This document shows, one piece after another, positions 45,234 to 56,502 of a stretch of 64,000 nt of DNA. Source of the DNA: Burkholderia anthina (GTDB lineage: Bacteria > Pseudomonadota > Gammaproteobacteria > Burkholderiales > Burkholderiaceae); assembly GCF_001547525.1 (NCBI RefSeq), contig NZ_CM003768.1, positions 2,604,001-2,668,000 of the forward strand, read 5' to 3'. Positions within the stretch are counted from its first letter, which is position 1, and every line of letters begins with the position of its first letter. Below the pieces are notes generated by a model. It was not told the origin of the DNA and did not search any database. It worked only from the letters and a program-made list of their open reading frames with translations. A program made the translations under genes and the position numbers.

Positions 45234-45968
45234 TCAAGCGAAAAAGCGCGTGAACTCGGCGACGCTCGCGCGCTCGGTGACGAGGCGGTTCTCGATCGCG
45301 TCGGGGTCCGCATGGCCGAGCGCCATGCCGCAGACGAACTGCTCGTTGGCGGGAATGCCGAGATGTTCGGCGACGATCCGGTGAAACGGCACGAACGCGG
45401 CCTGCGGGCAGGTGTCGAGGCCGCGGGCGCGCGCGGCCGTCATCACGCCCTGCAGGAACATCCCGCAGTCGAGCCACGCGCCCAGCGCCATGATGCGCTC
45501 GAGCGTGAAGAACAGCGCGACCGGCGCGTCGAAGAAACGGAAATTGCGCGCGTGCTGCGCGTGCATGCGCGCCTTCTCGTCGCGGCGGATGTTCAACAGC
45601 CCGTACAGATCCCAGCCGACCTTGCGGCGCCGGTCGAGATACGGCGACACCCATTCGCGCGGGTAGTAGTCGTATTCGGCGACGTATTTCTCGTCGCGCG
45701 CGGGATCGTCGTAGGCCGCGGTGAGCGCGGCCGCGAGCGCGTCGCGCGTCGCGCCCGTGGCGACGTACACGCGCCACGGCTGGATGTTGGTGCCCGACGG
45801 CGCGCGGCTCGCGGCTTCGAGGATCGCCTCGATCGTGTCGCGCGGCACGGGCGTCGGCAGGAACGCGCGGACCGCGCGGCGCGACTTGAGCGCGGCGTCG
45901 ACGGCATCGACCGCATCGACGCAACGGAGCGCGTCGGCGTCGACGCGCGGGGAAGCGGGGACGGACAT
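45234..45968 (-). CDS. Nitroreductase-family flavoprotein
   Basis: FMN-dependent nitroreductase-like enzyme, 244 residues. The N-terminal FMN-binding SRRAVRAFLPTPVPRDTIEA and ASRAPSGTNIQPWRVYV are characteristic, as is the C-terminal IPANEQFVCGMALGHADPDA. It probably reduces nitroaromatics or quinones with NAD(P)H in the cytoplasm. The first ~28 residues include a short Asp/Val/Ala repeat (VDAVDAVDAA). It is single, divergent from the AAA ATPase gene across 249 bp. Confidence 0.9.
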   Translation of the reverse strand: MSVPASPRVDADALRCVDAVDAVDAALKSRRAVRAFLPTPVPRDTIEAILEAASRAPSGTNIQPWRVYVATGATRDALAAALTAAYDDPARDEKYVAEYDYYPREWVSPYLDRRRKVGWDLYGLLNIRRDEKARMHAQHARNFRFFDAPVALFFTLERIMALGAWLDCGMFLQGVMTAARARGLDTCPQAAFVPFHRIVAEHLGIPANEQFVCGMALGHADPDAIENRLVTERASVAEFTRFFA

Positions 45969-46217
45969 CGGCAACCCTTCGGGCGAGGTGTCAGGCGAGG
46001 TGCGGAGCGGCATGCGCGCGGCGCGTGGCCGCGATCGGCGAGCCCCGCGCGAGCGTCGTGAATTTTCGATGATACGCCGCGGCGCGCGGCCGTGCAGCGC
46101 GCGCACGCTGTTAGCAGCAGACGCGCCCGGCTGCTTGCTTGCGCGGCGATGCGGGATCGCTACACTGAAATCGTAAGGGTCTGATGCGTGTATGACGGCA
46201 AGTGCAGCGAGGTGAGT

Positions 46218-47198
46218 ATGACGACGGCGATGGTGAAACATGAACTGGCGGTGGCGTCCTTCAGCACGGTGTACGACCTCGAGCAGGTCGAGACGGCGCT
46301 GGGCGACCTGAACGAGAGCGCGAGCGACGCACTGCGCTCGACCTACGAGAAGATGCTCAAGACGGGGAATCTGCGCTTCTGCGTGAAGCCGAACCGGATG
46401 CCGTCGTTCGACGCGCTCGGCGAGGCGTTGCCGAATTTCGGCGAGCCGCTCGACGACGTGCGCAAGCAGATCGCGCTGTGCCTCGAAACGGACGACCGGC
46501 TCGAACTGATGCCGATCCTGCTGCTCGGGCCGCCCGGGATCGGCAAGACGCATTTCGCGAAGGCGCTCGCGCAACTGCTCGGCACCGCGTATCACTACGT
46601 GCCGATGAGTTCGCTGACGGCCGGCTGGATCCTGTCGGGCGCGTCGTCGCAATGGAAGAACGCGAAGCCCGGCAAGGTGTTCGATGCGCTCGTGAACGGC
46701 AGCTACGCGAACCCGGTGATCGCCGTCGACGAGATCGACAAGGCCGGCAGCGATGCGCAATACGATCCGCTCGGCGCGCTGTACGCGTTGCTCGAGCACG
46801 ACACCGCGCGCGCGTTCGTCGACGAATTCGCGGAAGTGCCGATCAACGCGGGCAACGTGATCTGGATCGCGACCGCGAACGACGCGCAGGCGATTCCGGA
46901 GCCGCTGCTCAACCGGATGAACGTGTACGAGATCGCGCCGCCCGATGCGGCCGGCGCGCGCCGGATCGCGCAGACGATCTACGACGAGATCCGCACGTCG
47001 CATGCGTGGGGGCGGCGCTTCCCGGAGACGCTCGGCGACGATGCGCTCGACGTGCTGGCCGCGACGCCGCCGCGCACGATGCGCCGCGCGCTGCTGCATG
47101 CGTTCGGCGCGGCGCGGCTCGACGGCCGCGATGCGATCGGGCCGGCGGACATCCGCGCCGACGAAGGCGCGGCGAAGCGCCGGCCGATCGGCTTCTGA
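46218..47198 (+). CDS. AAA-family ATPase, Lon-like core
   Basis: 326 residues from ATG 46218, chosen because GCGAGGTGAG precedes it; an in-frame GTG at 46188 is less likely. Walker A is GPPGIGKT (104-111), Walker [14 protein letters not shown], sensor [11 protein letters not shown] and the arginine-finger region [12 protein letters not shown]. The module resembles the ATPase part of Lon but has no protease domain, suggesting a chaperone-like unfoldase. It may be co-transcribed with the oxidoreductase 163 bp downstream. No substrate is known. Confidence 0.85.
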   Translation: MTTAMVKHELAVASFSTVYDLEQVETALGDLNESASDALRSTYEKMLKTGNLRFCVKPNRMPSFDALGEALPNFGEPLDDVRKQIALCLETDDRLELMPILLLGPPGIGKTHFAKALAQLLGTAYHYVPMSSLTAGWILSGASSQWKNAKPGKVFDALVNGSYANPVIAVDEIDKAGSDAQYDPLGALYALLEHDTARAFVDEFAEVPINAGNVIWIATANDAQAIPEPLLNRMNVYEIAPPDAAGARRIAQTIYDEIRTSHAWGRRFPETLGDDALDVLAATPPRTMRRALLHAFGAARLDGRDAIGPADIRADEGAAKRRPIGF

Positions 47199-47361
47199 CG
47201 CGGCCACGCGCGCACGGCCGCGGCGTGCGCGCGTGGCGTTCGTGGCGCGCGCGCCCGTATCGTCGGCCGCCTCGTCGCGACGCGCGGGCGTTCGGCAAGC
47301 GGGCGAACCGGGACGTACAATCGTCCTCTCTCCCTTCGACGCGCGAGCAGCGCGAAAAGCC

Positions 47362-48471
47362 ATGGAGCAGACGGATTGTGTCGTGATCGGCGCGGGTGTC
47401 GTCGGTCTGGCGATTGCACGCGAACTGGCCGCGCGCGGGCGTGAAACGATCGTGCTCGAGGCGGCCGACGCGATCGGCACGGGCACGAGTTCGCGCAACA
47501 GCGAGGTGATTCACGCGGGGCTCTACTATCCGCGCGGGTCGCTGAAGGCGACGTCGTGCGTGCATGGGCGCGACCTGCTGTACGAGTTCTGCGACACGCA
47601 TCATGTGCCGCACCGGCGCACCGGCAAGCTGCTCGTCGCGACGAGCGCCGCGCAGGTGAAGCAGTTGAAGGCGATCGCCGCGCGCGCGGCCGAAAACGGC
47701 GTGCTCGACCTGTTGCCGCTCACGCGCGCCGAGGCGCAGACGCTCGAGCCCGCGCTCGAATGCGTCGAGGCGCTGTTCTCGCCGTCGACCGGCATCGTCG
47801 ACAGCCATCAACTGATGCTCGCGCTGCTGGGCGACGCGGAACGCGACGGCGCCGTATGCGCGCTGCACGCGCCGGTCGAATCGATCGACGTGCTGCGCGG
47901 CGGGCGCTTCGTCGTGCGCACCGGCGGCGCCGCGCCGGCCGAGATCGACGCCGCGTGCGTGATCAACAGCGCGGGGCTCGGCGCGCAGGCGCTCGCGCGC
48001 CGCACGCGCGGCCTCGATCCGCGCTGGGTGCCGCCGCTCTATCTCGCGCGCGGCAATTATTTCAGCCTGTCGGGCCGTGCGCCGTTCTCGCACCTGATCT
48101 ACCCGATGCCCGAGCGCGCGGGGCTCGGCGTGCACCTGACGTTCGATCTCGGCGGGCAGGCGCGCTTCGGCCCGGACGTCGAGTGGTGCGATTCGCTGCG
48201 CTACGAAGTCGATCCGGCGCGCGCGGGGGCGTTCTATGCGTCGATCCGCGCGTTCTGGCCGGGCCTGCCCGACGATGCGCTGCAGCCCGCGTACGCGGGC
48301 ATCCGGCCGAAGCTCGCGGGGCCCGGCGAGCCGGCGGCCGACTTCATCGTGCAGGGCGCCGCGCAGCACGGCGTGCGCGGGCTCGTGAACCTGTTCGGCA
48401 TCGAGTCGCCGGGGCTGACCGCGTCGCTCGCGCTCGCGCAGCGCGTGGGCGACATGGTGTCGCGGGCGTGA
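47362..48471 (+). CDS. FAD-dependent oxidoreductase, LhgO/DAO family
   Basis: 369 residues. The FAD-binding dinucleotide fold is [20 protein letters not shown] with the acidic residue of [20 protein letters not shown]. The [15 protein letters not shown] motif is typical of the L-2-hydroxyglutarate oxidase (LhgO) group of D-amino-acid-oxidase-like enzymes, as is the C-terminal [20 protein letters not shown]. It probably oxidises a hydroxy acid, with electrons going to the quinone pool or oxygen; the exact substrate is uncertain. It precedes the HiPIP gene on the same strand by 157 bp. Confidence 0.86.
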   Translation: MEQTDCVVIGAGVVGLAIARELAARGRETIVLEAADAIGTGTSSRNSEVIHAGLYYPRGSLKATSCVHGRDLLYEFCDTHHVPHRRTGKLLVATSAAQVKQLKAIAARAAENGVLDLLPLTRAEAQTLEPALECVEALFSPSTGIVDSHQLMLALLGDAERDGAVCALHAPVESIDVLRGGRFVVRTGGAAPAEIDAACVINSAGLGAQALARRTRGLDPRWVPPLYLARGNYFSLSGRAPFSHLIYPMPERAGLGVHLTFDLGGQARFGPDVEWCDSLRYEVDPARAGAFYASIRAFWPGLPDDALQPAYAGIRPKLAGPGEPAADFIVQGAAQHGVRGLVNLFGIESPGLTASLALAQRVGDMVSRA

Positions 48472-48628
48472 CGCATGGCCCGCCGCCGCGCGGGCCGGCC
48501 GCGTGAAGCGCGTGTGAAATCCCTTATCTCCGGCATTTCGGCGCGCACATTTATTCGCTTGAGCGTTATTCTGTTGGACGCCGTCGCCAGAACGGCTTTC
48601 AAACCGATAACGTTGGAGCGAGTCCCCC

Positions 48629-48940
48629 ATGAAAACATCCCGTCGGAGTTTCCTGATTACGAGCATTGGTGCCGTGTCCGCGCTGGCGCTGTCGCGCGAA
48701 GCACTGGCCGATGCGCCGATGCTGTCGGAAACCGATCCGACCGCGGTGGCGCTCGGCTACAAGGCCGATGCCACGAAGGTCGACAAGACGAAGTACCCGA
48801 AATACGCCGCGGGCCAGGATTGCGCGGCCTGCATGCTGTACCAGGGCAAGAAGGGCTCGGCTTCGGGCCCGTGCGGCGCGTTCCCCGGCAAGCAGGTGTC
48901 GGCGAAGGGCTGGTGCAGCGCCTTCTCGAAGATGGGTTGA
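48629..48940 (+). CDS. hip: High-potential iron-sulfur protein (HiPIP), Tat-exported
   Basis: Periplasmic [4Fe-4S] electron carrier, 103 residues. A twin-arginine signal peptide (SRRSFLITSIGAVSALALSR, cleavage after ALA) exports the folded protein. The four cluster cysteines are C65 and C68 (QDCAACMLY), C82 (GPCGAF) and C96 (GWCSAF), the CxxC-x13-C-x13-C spacing of HiPIPs. In related bacteria HiPIP donates electrons to terminal oxidases or photosystems. It has its own strong terminator; ATG 48629 fits the signal peptide. Confidence 0.95.
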   Translation: MKTSRRSFLITSIGAVSALALSREALADAPMLSETDPTAVALGYKADATKVDKTKYPKYAAGQDCAACMLYQGKKGSASGPCGAFPGKQVSAKGWCSAFSKMG

Positions 48941-48984
48941 GGCCCGTGCGGCATCGTGCGATGCCGCAATGCGGCGAAAACCAC

Positions 48985-49020
48985 AAACGCCCGCCGTCGT
49001 TCGATGGCGGGCGTTTTTTT
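48985..49020 (+). terminator. Intrinsic terminator of hip
   Basis: AAACGCCCGCC (48985-48995) pairs with GGCGGGCGTTT (49006-49016), and T continues to 49020: a strong terminator about 45 bp after the hip stop. Confidence 0.9.
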
Positions 49021-49130
49021 AATGCTTGAAAACGGTTCCGTCGCTTTCTACACTCGCTGCACACCAGCGCGCCGCGGCACCCCGCGCGCCGAACCGCCCG
49101 ATACGGCGAATCCACGAGGACGAGGCACGC

Positions 49131-50438
49131 ATGGCGACGATTGCGAATTCAACGAAAACGACCCGGCCCGAGCGCGCGCTGAACCGGCGTGCCGTCGTGG
49201 CGGCCGTGATCGGCAATGCGCTCGAGTGGTACGACTTCACGGTGTTCGGCTTCATGACGGTCGTGATCGCCGAGCTGTTCTTCCCTACCTCCAGCGAATA
49301 CTCGTCGCTGCTGCTCACCACCGCGACGTTCGGCGTCGCATTCTTCATGCGCCCGATCGGCGGCATCGTGTTCGGCCTGTACGCGGACCGCGCGGGCCGC
49401 AAGGCCGCGCTGTCGCTCGTGATCCTGCTGATGACGGCCGGCATCTTCCTGCTCGCGATCGCGCCGCCCTATGCGGCGATCGGCATCGGCGGCCCGCTCC
49501 TGATCGTGCTCGGCCGCCTGCTGCAGGGCTTCTCCGCGGGCGGCGAATTCGGCAGCGCGACGGCGCTGCTGATCGAGGCCGCGCCGTTCTCGAAACGCGG
49601 CTTTTACGGCAGCTGGCAGATGGCGAGCCAGGCGGCCGCGCTGCTGATCGGCGCGCTCGTCGGCGCGGCCGTCACGCGCGGGCTGTCGCCCGACGCGCTG
49701 CGCAGCTGGGGCTGGCGCGTGCCGTTCGTCCTCGGGCTCGTGATCGGCCCGATCGGCTTCTACATCCGCCGCCATCTCGCGGATTCCGAAGCATTCCTGC
49801 ATGCGCAGCAAAGCGCGCGCCGCGCGACGCTCGGCGAAGTGTTCACGCGCCACCCGCGCGAGGTGCTGTGCGGGCTCGGCTCGGTGATCGCGCTCACCGT
49901 GACGATCTACGTGCTGATCAGCTATCTGCCGACGTTCGCGGTGAAGCAGCTGAAGCTGCCCTATGCGGAATCGTTCTACGCGGTGATCGCGGGCAACCTG
50001 CTGCTGATGGTGCTGTCGCCGGTCGCGGGCGCATGGTCGGACCGCATCGGCCGCAAGGGGCTGTCGTTGTGGTCGCTGGTGCTGACGCTCGCGCTGATGT
50101 ATCCGCTGTTCGCGTGGCTCGACGCGGCACCGAGCATCGGGCGGCTGATCGCGGTGCAGGCCGTGCTGTCGGTGACGCTCGCGGGCTACTACGGGCCGTT
50201 CGGCGCGATGATCGCCGAGCTGTTCCCGGCCAACGTGCGCTCGACCGGGCTGTCGATCGCGTACAACGTCGCGGTGATGCTGTTCGGCGGCTTCGGGCAG
50301 TTCATCGTCACGTGGCTGATCAAGGTCACGGGCACGCCGCTCGCGCCCACCTACTACGTGATGGCGGGCATCGCGCTGTCGATCGTCGCGGTCGCGTTCG
50401 TGCCCGCGCGCAGCGCCGACCTCGATGCGCCGGCGTGA
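49131..50438 (+). CDS. MFS transporter, metabolite:H+ symporter type
   Basis: Twelve-helix major facilitator of the metabolite:H+ symporter family, which carries citrate, alpha-ketoglutarate, shikimate or proline/betaine. It has 435 residues from ATG 49131, preceded by GAGGACGAGG. The N-terminal IGNALEWYDFTVFGFMTVVI is the family signature, and the loop 2-3 motif is GLYADRAGRKAALSL. GRLLQGFSAGGEFGSATALL is also family-typical. The exact substrate is undetermined. It follows the hip terminator, so it is independently transcribed. Confidence 0.9.
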   Translation: MATIANSTKTTRPERALNRRAVVAAVIGNALEWYDFTVFGFMTVVIAELFFPTSSEYSSLLLTTATFGVAFFMRPIGGIVFGLYADRAGRKAALSLVILLMTAGIFLLAIAPPYAAIGIGGPLLIVLGRLLQGFSAGGEFGSATALLIEAAPFSKRGFYGSWQMASQAAALLIGALVGAAVTRGLSPDALRSWGWRVPFVLGLVIGPIGFYIRRHLADSEAFLHAQQSARRATLGEVFTRHPREVLCGLGSVIALTVTIYVLISYLPTFAVKQLKLPYAESFYAVIAGNLLLMVLSPVAGAWSDRIGRKGLSLWSLVLTLALMYPLFAWLDAAPSIGRLIAVQAVLSVTLAGYYGPFGAMIAELFPANVRSTGLSIAYNVAVMLFGGFGQFIVTWLIKVTGTPLAPTYYVMAGIALSIVAVAFVPARSADLDAPA

Positions 50439-50757
50439 GCGCGTGACGGATCGAATGCCGTCATTACATCGTTTCGCAAAACGCAACGATCAGCGGCCGA
50501 ACGACGAAGATCGCGTGTCGCACCTTCGTGTTCGCGTCCGGATTGTTTAGTCGCCGAACGAAACACGCGCGAAATGAACGGAATCGCCGCTCACGCGCGC
50601 TGTCGCATTTTTTACCCACACTAAACATCGGCAAAAACCCGGCGGGCGTCTAGAAGAGTTTTTTCTCCAGCTTGTTGCAGAATCGCTAGCTCAAGTAATA
50701 TCCGCGTACGCCGGCTCCCTGGCGGGACCGGTTCCGATCTGGAGACCTGGAGGAAAC
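50439..50757 (+). promoter_or_regulatory. dpp operon promoter region
   Basis: No gene is seen in 319 bp. The stretch 50560-50700 is AT-rich, with a candidate promoter TTGTTG (50672-50677), 18 bp, TAATAT (50696-50701) ahead of dppA. GGAGACCTGGAGGAAAC just before ATG 50758 is a strong ribosome-binding site. Confidence 0.45.
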
Positions 50758-52386
50758 ATGGAATACAACCGTCTGTTGCACACCCTGCGTGTTACCGCCA
50801 TGGCAGGCGTGGCAGCGGCATCGCTCGGCGTCGCGGGTTCTGCATTCGCACAGATCCCGAACAAAACGCTCGTCTACTGCTCAGAAGGCAGCCCGGCGGG
50901 TTTCGATTCCGCGCAATTCACGACCGGCGTCGATTTCACCGCCGCCACGTTCACCGTCTACAACCGCCTCGTCGAATTCGAGCGCGGCGGCACGAAGGTC
51001 GAGCCCGGCCTCGCCGAGAAGTGGGACGTCTCGTCCGACGGCAAGGTGTACACGTTCCACCTGCGCCATGGCGTGAAGTTCCACACGACCGACTTCTTCA
51101 AGCCGACGCGCGAATTCAATGCGGACGACGTGCTGTTCACGTTCCAGCGCATGCTCGACCCGAACAACGCGTTCCGCAAGGCGTACCCGGTGTCGTTCCC
51201 GTACTTCACCGACATGGGCCTCGACAAGCTGATCACGAAGATCGAGAAGGTCGATCCGTACACCGTGAAGTTCACGCTGGCCGAGCCGAACGCGCCGTTC
51301 ATCCAGAACATGGCGATGGAGTTCGCGTCGATCCTGTCGGCCGAATACGGCGACCAGCTGATGAAGGCCGGCAAGGCCGCCGACATCAACCAGAAGCCGG
51401 TCGGCACGGGCCCGTTCATCTTCCGCAGCTATACGAAGGACGCGACGATCCGCTTCGACGGGAATCCTGATTACTGGAAGAAGGGCGAAGTGAAGCTGTC
51501 GAAGCTGATCTTCTCGATCACGCCGGATCCGGGCGTGCGCGTGCAGAAGATCAAGCGCAACGAATGCCAGGTGATGAGCTATCCGCGCCCGGCCGACATC
51601 GCGACGCTGAAGGCCGACTCGGGCATCGACATGCCGTCGCAGCCGGGCTTCAACCTCGGCTACCTCGCGTACAACGTCGAGCACAAGCCGGTCGACAAGC
51701 TCGAAGTGCGTCAGGCGCTCGACATGGCGATCAACAAGAAGGCGATCCTCGAGTCGGTCTACCAGGGTGCCGGCCAGGCCGCGACCGCGCCGATGCCGCC
51801 GACCCAATGGTCGTACGACAAGAACCTGAAGATGGCCGCCTACGACACCGCGAAGGCGAAGGCGCTGCTCGCGAAGGCCGGCTTCCCGAACGGTTTCGAG
51901 ATCACGCTGTGGGCGATGCCGGTGCAGCGCGCGTACAACCCGAACGCCCGCCTGATGGCCGAGATGATCCAGGCCGACTGGGCGAAGATCGGCGTGAAGG
52001 CGAAGATCGTCACGTACGAGTGGGGCGAGTACATCAAGCGCGCGCACGCGGGCGAGCAGGACACGATGCTGATCGGCTGGACGGGCGACAACGGCGATCC
52101 GGACAACTGGCTCGGCACGCTGCTCGGCTGCGAGGCGATCAAGGGAAACAACTTCTCGCACTGGTGCTACAAGCCGTTCGACGAGCTGATCCAGAAGGGC
52201 CGCACGACGACGGGCCAGGATGCGCGCACGAAGCTCTACACGCAGGCGCAGCAGATCTTCGCGCAACAGCTGCCGTTCTCGCCGATCGCGAACTCGACGG
52301 TCTACCAGCCGGTGCGCAAGAACGTGGTCGACATGCGTATCGAGCCGCTCGGCTATGCGCGTTTCGACGGTGTCAGCGTGAAGTAA
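50758..52386 (+). CDS. dppA: Dipeptide ABC transporter, periplasmic binding protein
   Basis: SBP_bac_5 solute-binding protein of the peptide/nickel family, 542 residues. The Sec signal peptide (about 1-31, cleavage after AFA) exports it to the periplasm. The family segments VEPGLAEKWDVSSDGKVYTF and FTFQRMLDP, as well as the NFSHWCYKPFDELIQKGRTT region near the C-terminus, match DppA. It captures di- or oligopeptides for the DppBC permease. An excellent GGAGG site drives translation. A GC-rich hairpin separates it from dppB, so the binding protein is probably expressed at a higher level than the rest. Confidence 0.94.
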   Translation: MEYNRLLHTLRVTAMAGVAAASLGVAGSAFAQIPNKTLVYCSEGSPAGFDSAQFTTGVDFTAATFTVYNRLVEFERGGTKVEPGLAEKWDVSSDGKVYTFHLRHGVKFHTTDFFKPTREFNADDVLFTFQRMLDPNNAFRKAYPVSFPYFTDMGLDKLITKIEKVDPYTVKFTLAEPNAPFIQNMAMEFASILSAEYGDQLMKAGKAADINQKPVGTGPFIFRSYTKDATIRFDGNPDYWKKGEVKLSKLIFSITPDPGVRVQKIKRNECQVMSYPRPADIATLKADSGIDMPSQPGFNLGYLAYNVEHKPVDKLEVRQALDMAINKKAILESVYQGAGQAATAPMPPTQWSYDKNLKMAAYDTAKAKALLAKAGFPNGFEITLWAMPVQRAYNPNARLMAEMIQADWAKIGVKAKIVTYEWGEYIKRAHAGEQDTMLIGWTGDNGDPDNWLGTLLGCEAIKGNNFSHWCYKPFDELIQKGRTTTGQDARTKLYTQAQQIFAQQLPFSPIANSTVYQPVRKNVVDMRIEPLGYARFDGVSVK

Positions 52387-52434
52387 CGGGGCTGGCGTAA
52401 GCTGTCGTCATTGAGAAAACCGGCTTGAAATCAT

Positions 52435-52469
52435 CCGGCGGCGAGGGGCCAGAAGCCCCTCGTCGCCGG
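52435..52469 (+). other. Intercistronic hairpin between dppA and dppB
   Basis: A 15-bp stem (52435-52449 with 52455-52469, one G-U pair) with a CAGAA loop and no T tract. Such structures commonly stabilise the upstream mRNA or attenuate readthrough, giving excess binding protein over permease. Confidence 0.75.
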
Positions 52470-52504
52470 TCGCACATTTCCCACAAGAAAATACGAGACG
52501 CATC

Positions 52505-53515
52505 ATGTTCAGATTCGTGTTGCGCCGCGTGGGGATGGTGATCCCGACCTTCATCGGCATCACCATCCTGGCGTTTGCGCTGATTCACCTGATACCGGGC
52601 GACCCCATCGAAGTGATGATGGGCGAGCGCGGCGTCGATCCCGCGATGCATGCGGAGGCGATGAAACGCCTCGGGCTCGACCAGCCGCTGCCGCTGCAGT
52701 ATCTGCACTACATCGGCCGGGCGCTGCACGGCGACCTCGGCATGTCGATCATCACCAACACGAGCGTCGCGGGCGAATTCTTCGCGCGTTTTCCGGCGAC
52801 CGTCGAACTGTCGCTGTGCGCGCTCGTGTTTGCCCTCGCGGTCGGGCTGCCGGCCGGCGTGATCGCCGCGCTGCGGCGCGGCTCGGTCATCGATCACGGC
52901 GTGATGGGCACCGCGCTCACCGGCTATTCGATGCCGATCTTCTGGTGGGGGCTGATCCTCATCATGGTGTTTTCGTCGACTCTCGGCTGGACTCCGGTGT
53001 CAGGGCGCATCGCGGTCGAATACGATTTCCCGCACCCGACCGGCTTCATGCTGATCGACGCGCTGCTCGCGCCGGACGAAGGCGCGTTCAAGTCGGCGGT
53101 GAGCCACCTGATCCTGCCCGCGATCGTGCTCGGCACGATCCCGCTCGCGGTGATCGCGCGGATGACGCGCTCGTCGATGCTCGAAGTGCTGCGCGAGGAC
53201 TACATCCGCACGGCTCGCGCGAAGGGGCTGTCGCCCGTGCGCGTGGTCGTCGTGCATGCGCTGCGCAATGCGCTGATTCCGGTCGTCACCGTGATCGGCC
53301 TGCAGATCGGCACGCTGCTTGCTGGCGCCGTGCTGACCGAGACGCTCTTTTCGTGGCCCGGCGTCGGCAAGTGGCTGATCGACGCGATCGGCCGCCGCGA
53401 CTATCCGGTCGTCCAGGGCGGCATCCTGCTGATCGCGACGCTCGTGATCGTCGTGAACCTGGTCGTCGACCTGCTGTACGGCGTGCTGAATCCGCGCATC
53501 CGCCACACGAGGTAA
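52505..53515 (+). CDS. dppB: Dipeptide ABC transporter permease DppB
   Basis: Inner-membrane permease, 336 residues with six predicted helices. MFRFVLRRVGMVIPTFIGIT is the family N-terminus; the cytoplasmic EAA loop that contacts the ATPase is RTARAKGLSPVRVVVVHALR followed by NALIPVVTVIGLQIGTLLAG. It ends with the VDLLYGVLNPRIRH helix. dppC begins four bases after its stop, so the two permeases are co-translated. Confidence 0.95.
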   Translation: MFRFVLRRVGMVIPTFIGITILAFALIHLIPGDPIEVMMGERGVDPAMHAEAMKRLGLDQPLPLQYLHYIGRALHGDLGMSIITNTSVAGEFFARFPATVELSLCALVFALAVGLPAGVIAALRRGSVIDHGVMGTALTGYSMPIFWWGLILIMVFSSTLGWTPVSGRIAVEYDFPHPTGFMLIDALLAPDEGAFKSAVSHLILPAIVLGTIPLAVIARMTRSSMLEVLREDYIRTARAKGLSPVRVVVVHALRNALIPVVTVIGLQIGTLLAGAVLTETLFSWPGVGKWLIDAIGRRDYPVVQGGILLIATLVIVVNLVVDLLYGVLNPRIRHTR

Positions 53516-53519
53516 TTCC

Positions 53520-54437
53520 ATGAGCAATCTGCAAAATACCCTGCCGACCGAATCCGCGCCGGCCGGCGGCCGTGCGCTCGCGCTGCGCGAGTTCTGGGCC
53601 AACTTCTCGCGCAACCGCGGCGCCGTCGGCGCGGGCATCGTCGTGATCGTGCTGATCGCAGTCGCGCTGCTCGCGCCGCTGATCGCGCCGCACAGCCCGG
53701 TCGAGCAATATCGCGACTACGTGAAGATTCCGCCCGCGTGGCTCGCCGGCGGCAACTGGCAATTCATCCTCGGCACCGACGAAGCGGGCCGCGACATCCT
53801 TTCGCGGCTGATGTTCGGCGCGCGGATGTCGTTCTGGATCGGCTTCGTGTCGGTCGTGCTCGCGCTGATTCCCGGCATCGTGCTCGGGCTCGTCGCCGCG
53901 TTCTTCCAGAAGTGGGCCGACACGCCGGTGATGCGCATCATGGACGTGCTGCTCGCGCTGCCGTCGCTGCTGCTCGCGGTCGCGGTCGTCGCGATCATTG
54001 GCCCGGGCCTCACCAACACGATGTTCGCGATCGCGATCGTCGCGCTGCCGGCCTACGTGCGCCTCACGCGCGCGTCGGCGCTCGGCGAGTTGCAGAAGGA
54101 ATACGTGACCGCGTCGCGCGTGGCCGGCGCCGGCACGCTGCGCCTGATGTTCTCGCAGGTGCTGCCGAACTGCACGGCGCCGCTGATCGTGCAGGCGACG
54201 CTCGGCTTCTCGTCGGCGATTCTCGACGCGGCCGCGCTCGGCTTTCTCGGCCTCGGCGTGCAGCCGCCGACCGCCGAGTGGGGCGCGATGCTGGCCTCCG
54301 CGCGCGACTACATCGATAACGCATGGTGGATCGTGACGATGCCCGGCCTGTCGATCCTGATTTCGGTGCTCGCGATCAACCTGCTCGGCGACGGGCTGCG
54401 CGACGCGCTCGATCCCAAACTGAAACGGATGGCGTGA
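53520..54437 (+). CDS. dppC: Dipeptide ABC transporter permease DppC
   Basis: Second permease subunit, 305 residues. A cytoplasmic N-terminus ends in [20 protein letters not shown]; the segment [20 protein letters not shown] is a strong DppC signature, and the EAA loop is [20 protein letters not shown] with [19 protein letters not shown]. It ends [18 protein letters not shown]. It lies two bases before dppD's start codon. Confidence 0.96.
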   Translation: MSNLQNTLPTESAPAGGRALALREFWANFSRNRGAVGAGIVVIVLIAVALLAPLIAPHSPVEQYRDYVKIPPAWLAGGNWQFILGTDEAGRDILSRLMFGARMSFWIGFVSVVLALIPGIVLGLVAAFFQKWADTPVMRIMDVLLALPSLLLAVAVVAIIGPGLTNTMFAIAIVALPAYVRLTRASALGELQKEYVTASRVAGAGTLRLMFSQVLPNCTAPLIVQATLGFSSAILDAAALGFLGLGVQPPTAEWGAMLASARDYIDNAWWIVTMPGLSILISVLAINLLGDGLRDALDPKLKRMA

Positions 54438-54439
54438 AC

Positions 54440-55485
54440 ATGAGCAGCCAGAATCTTCTGACCATCCGCAATCTCGCGGTGAATTTCAACGGCCTGCCCG
54501 CGGTCGACCGGATCAACCTGTCGGTCGCGCCGGGCGAGGTGGTGGGCGTCGTCGGCGAATCGGGCTCGGGCAAGAGCGTGACGATGATGGCGCTGATGGG
54601 CCTGATCGACGCGCCCGGCAAGGTGACGGCCGACGAGGTCACGTTCAACGGCGTGGATCTCCTGAAGGCGTCGCCGAAGGCGCGCCGCAGGATCGTCGGC
54701 AAGGACATCGCGATGGTGTTCCAGGACGCGCTGACGAGCCTGAACCCGAGCTACACGGTCGGCTACCAGATCAAGGAAGTGCTGAAGCTGCACGAAGGGC
54801 TGCGCGGCGACGCGCTGCACCGGCGCGCGCTCGAGCTGCTCGACCAGGTCGGCATTCCCGATGCGAAGAACCGCATCGCGTCGTTCCCGCACCAGATGTC
54901 GGGCGGGATGAACCAGCGCGTGATGATCGCGATGGCCGTCGCGTGCAACCCGAAGCTGCTGATCGCCGACGAGCCGACCACCGCGCTCGACGTGACGATC
55001 CAGGCGCAGATCATGGATCTGCTCGTGAAGCTGCAGAAGGAACGCGGAATGGCGCTCGTGCTGATCTCGCACGATCTGGCCGTGGTGTCGGAGGTCGCGC
55101 ATCGCGTCGCGGTGATGTACGCGGGCGAGATCATCGAGACCAACCGCGTGCCCGACATCTTCCGCGCGCCGCATCATCCGTACACCGAAGCGCTGCTCGC
55201 GGCGATTCCCGAGCACAATCAGGGGGCGCGTCGCCTTGCCGCATTGCCCGGCATGGTGCCGGGCCGCGATGATCGCCCGTCCGGGTGCCTGTTCGCGCCG
55301 CGCTGCAAGTACGTCGTCGACGATTGCCGCAAGGCGCGGCCGGCGCTCGACCCGCTGGTGCCGGCCAACGATGCGATGCGCGCACGCTGCATCAAGCCGC
55401 TCAATGTTTCCAACCTCGACCTGACGGCTTTGCATGGGACCGGAGTAAGCGCTAAAGCGCAAACTCCGGTCGACAGGAGTTCACG

Positions 55486-55489
<4 letters not shown>
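54440..55489 (+). CDS. dppD: Dipeptide ABC transporter ATPase DppD
   Basis: ATP-binding subunit, 349 residues from ATG 54440 ([20 protein letters not shown]); the upstream open frame overlaps dppC and is not coding. Walker A is GESGSGKS, the ABC signature [14 protein letters not shown] and Walker [13 protein letters not shown]. The C-terminal oligopeptide-transporter domain carries a [20 protein letters not shown] motif whose cysteines may bind an iron-sulfur cluster, as in related DppD. Its stop overlaps dppF by four bases (ATGA). Confidence 0.95.

Positions 55490-56494
<1,005 letters not shown>

Positions 56495-56502
<8 letters not shown>

Noticed and set aside
45234..47498. Very long minus-strand open frame of 754 codons
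   Set aside because: Only its last 245 codons encode the nitroreductase; the rest lies opposite the AAA ATPase gene and is Arg-rich shadow sequence.
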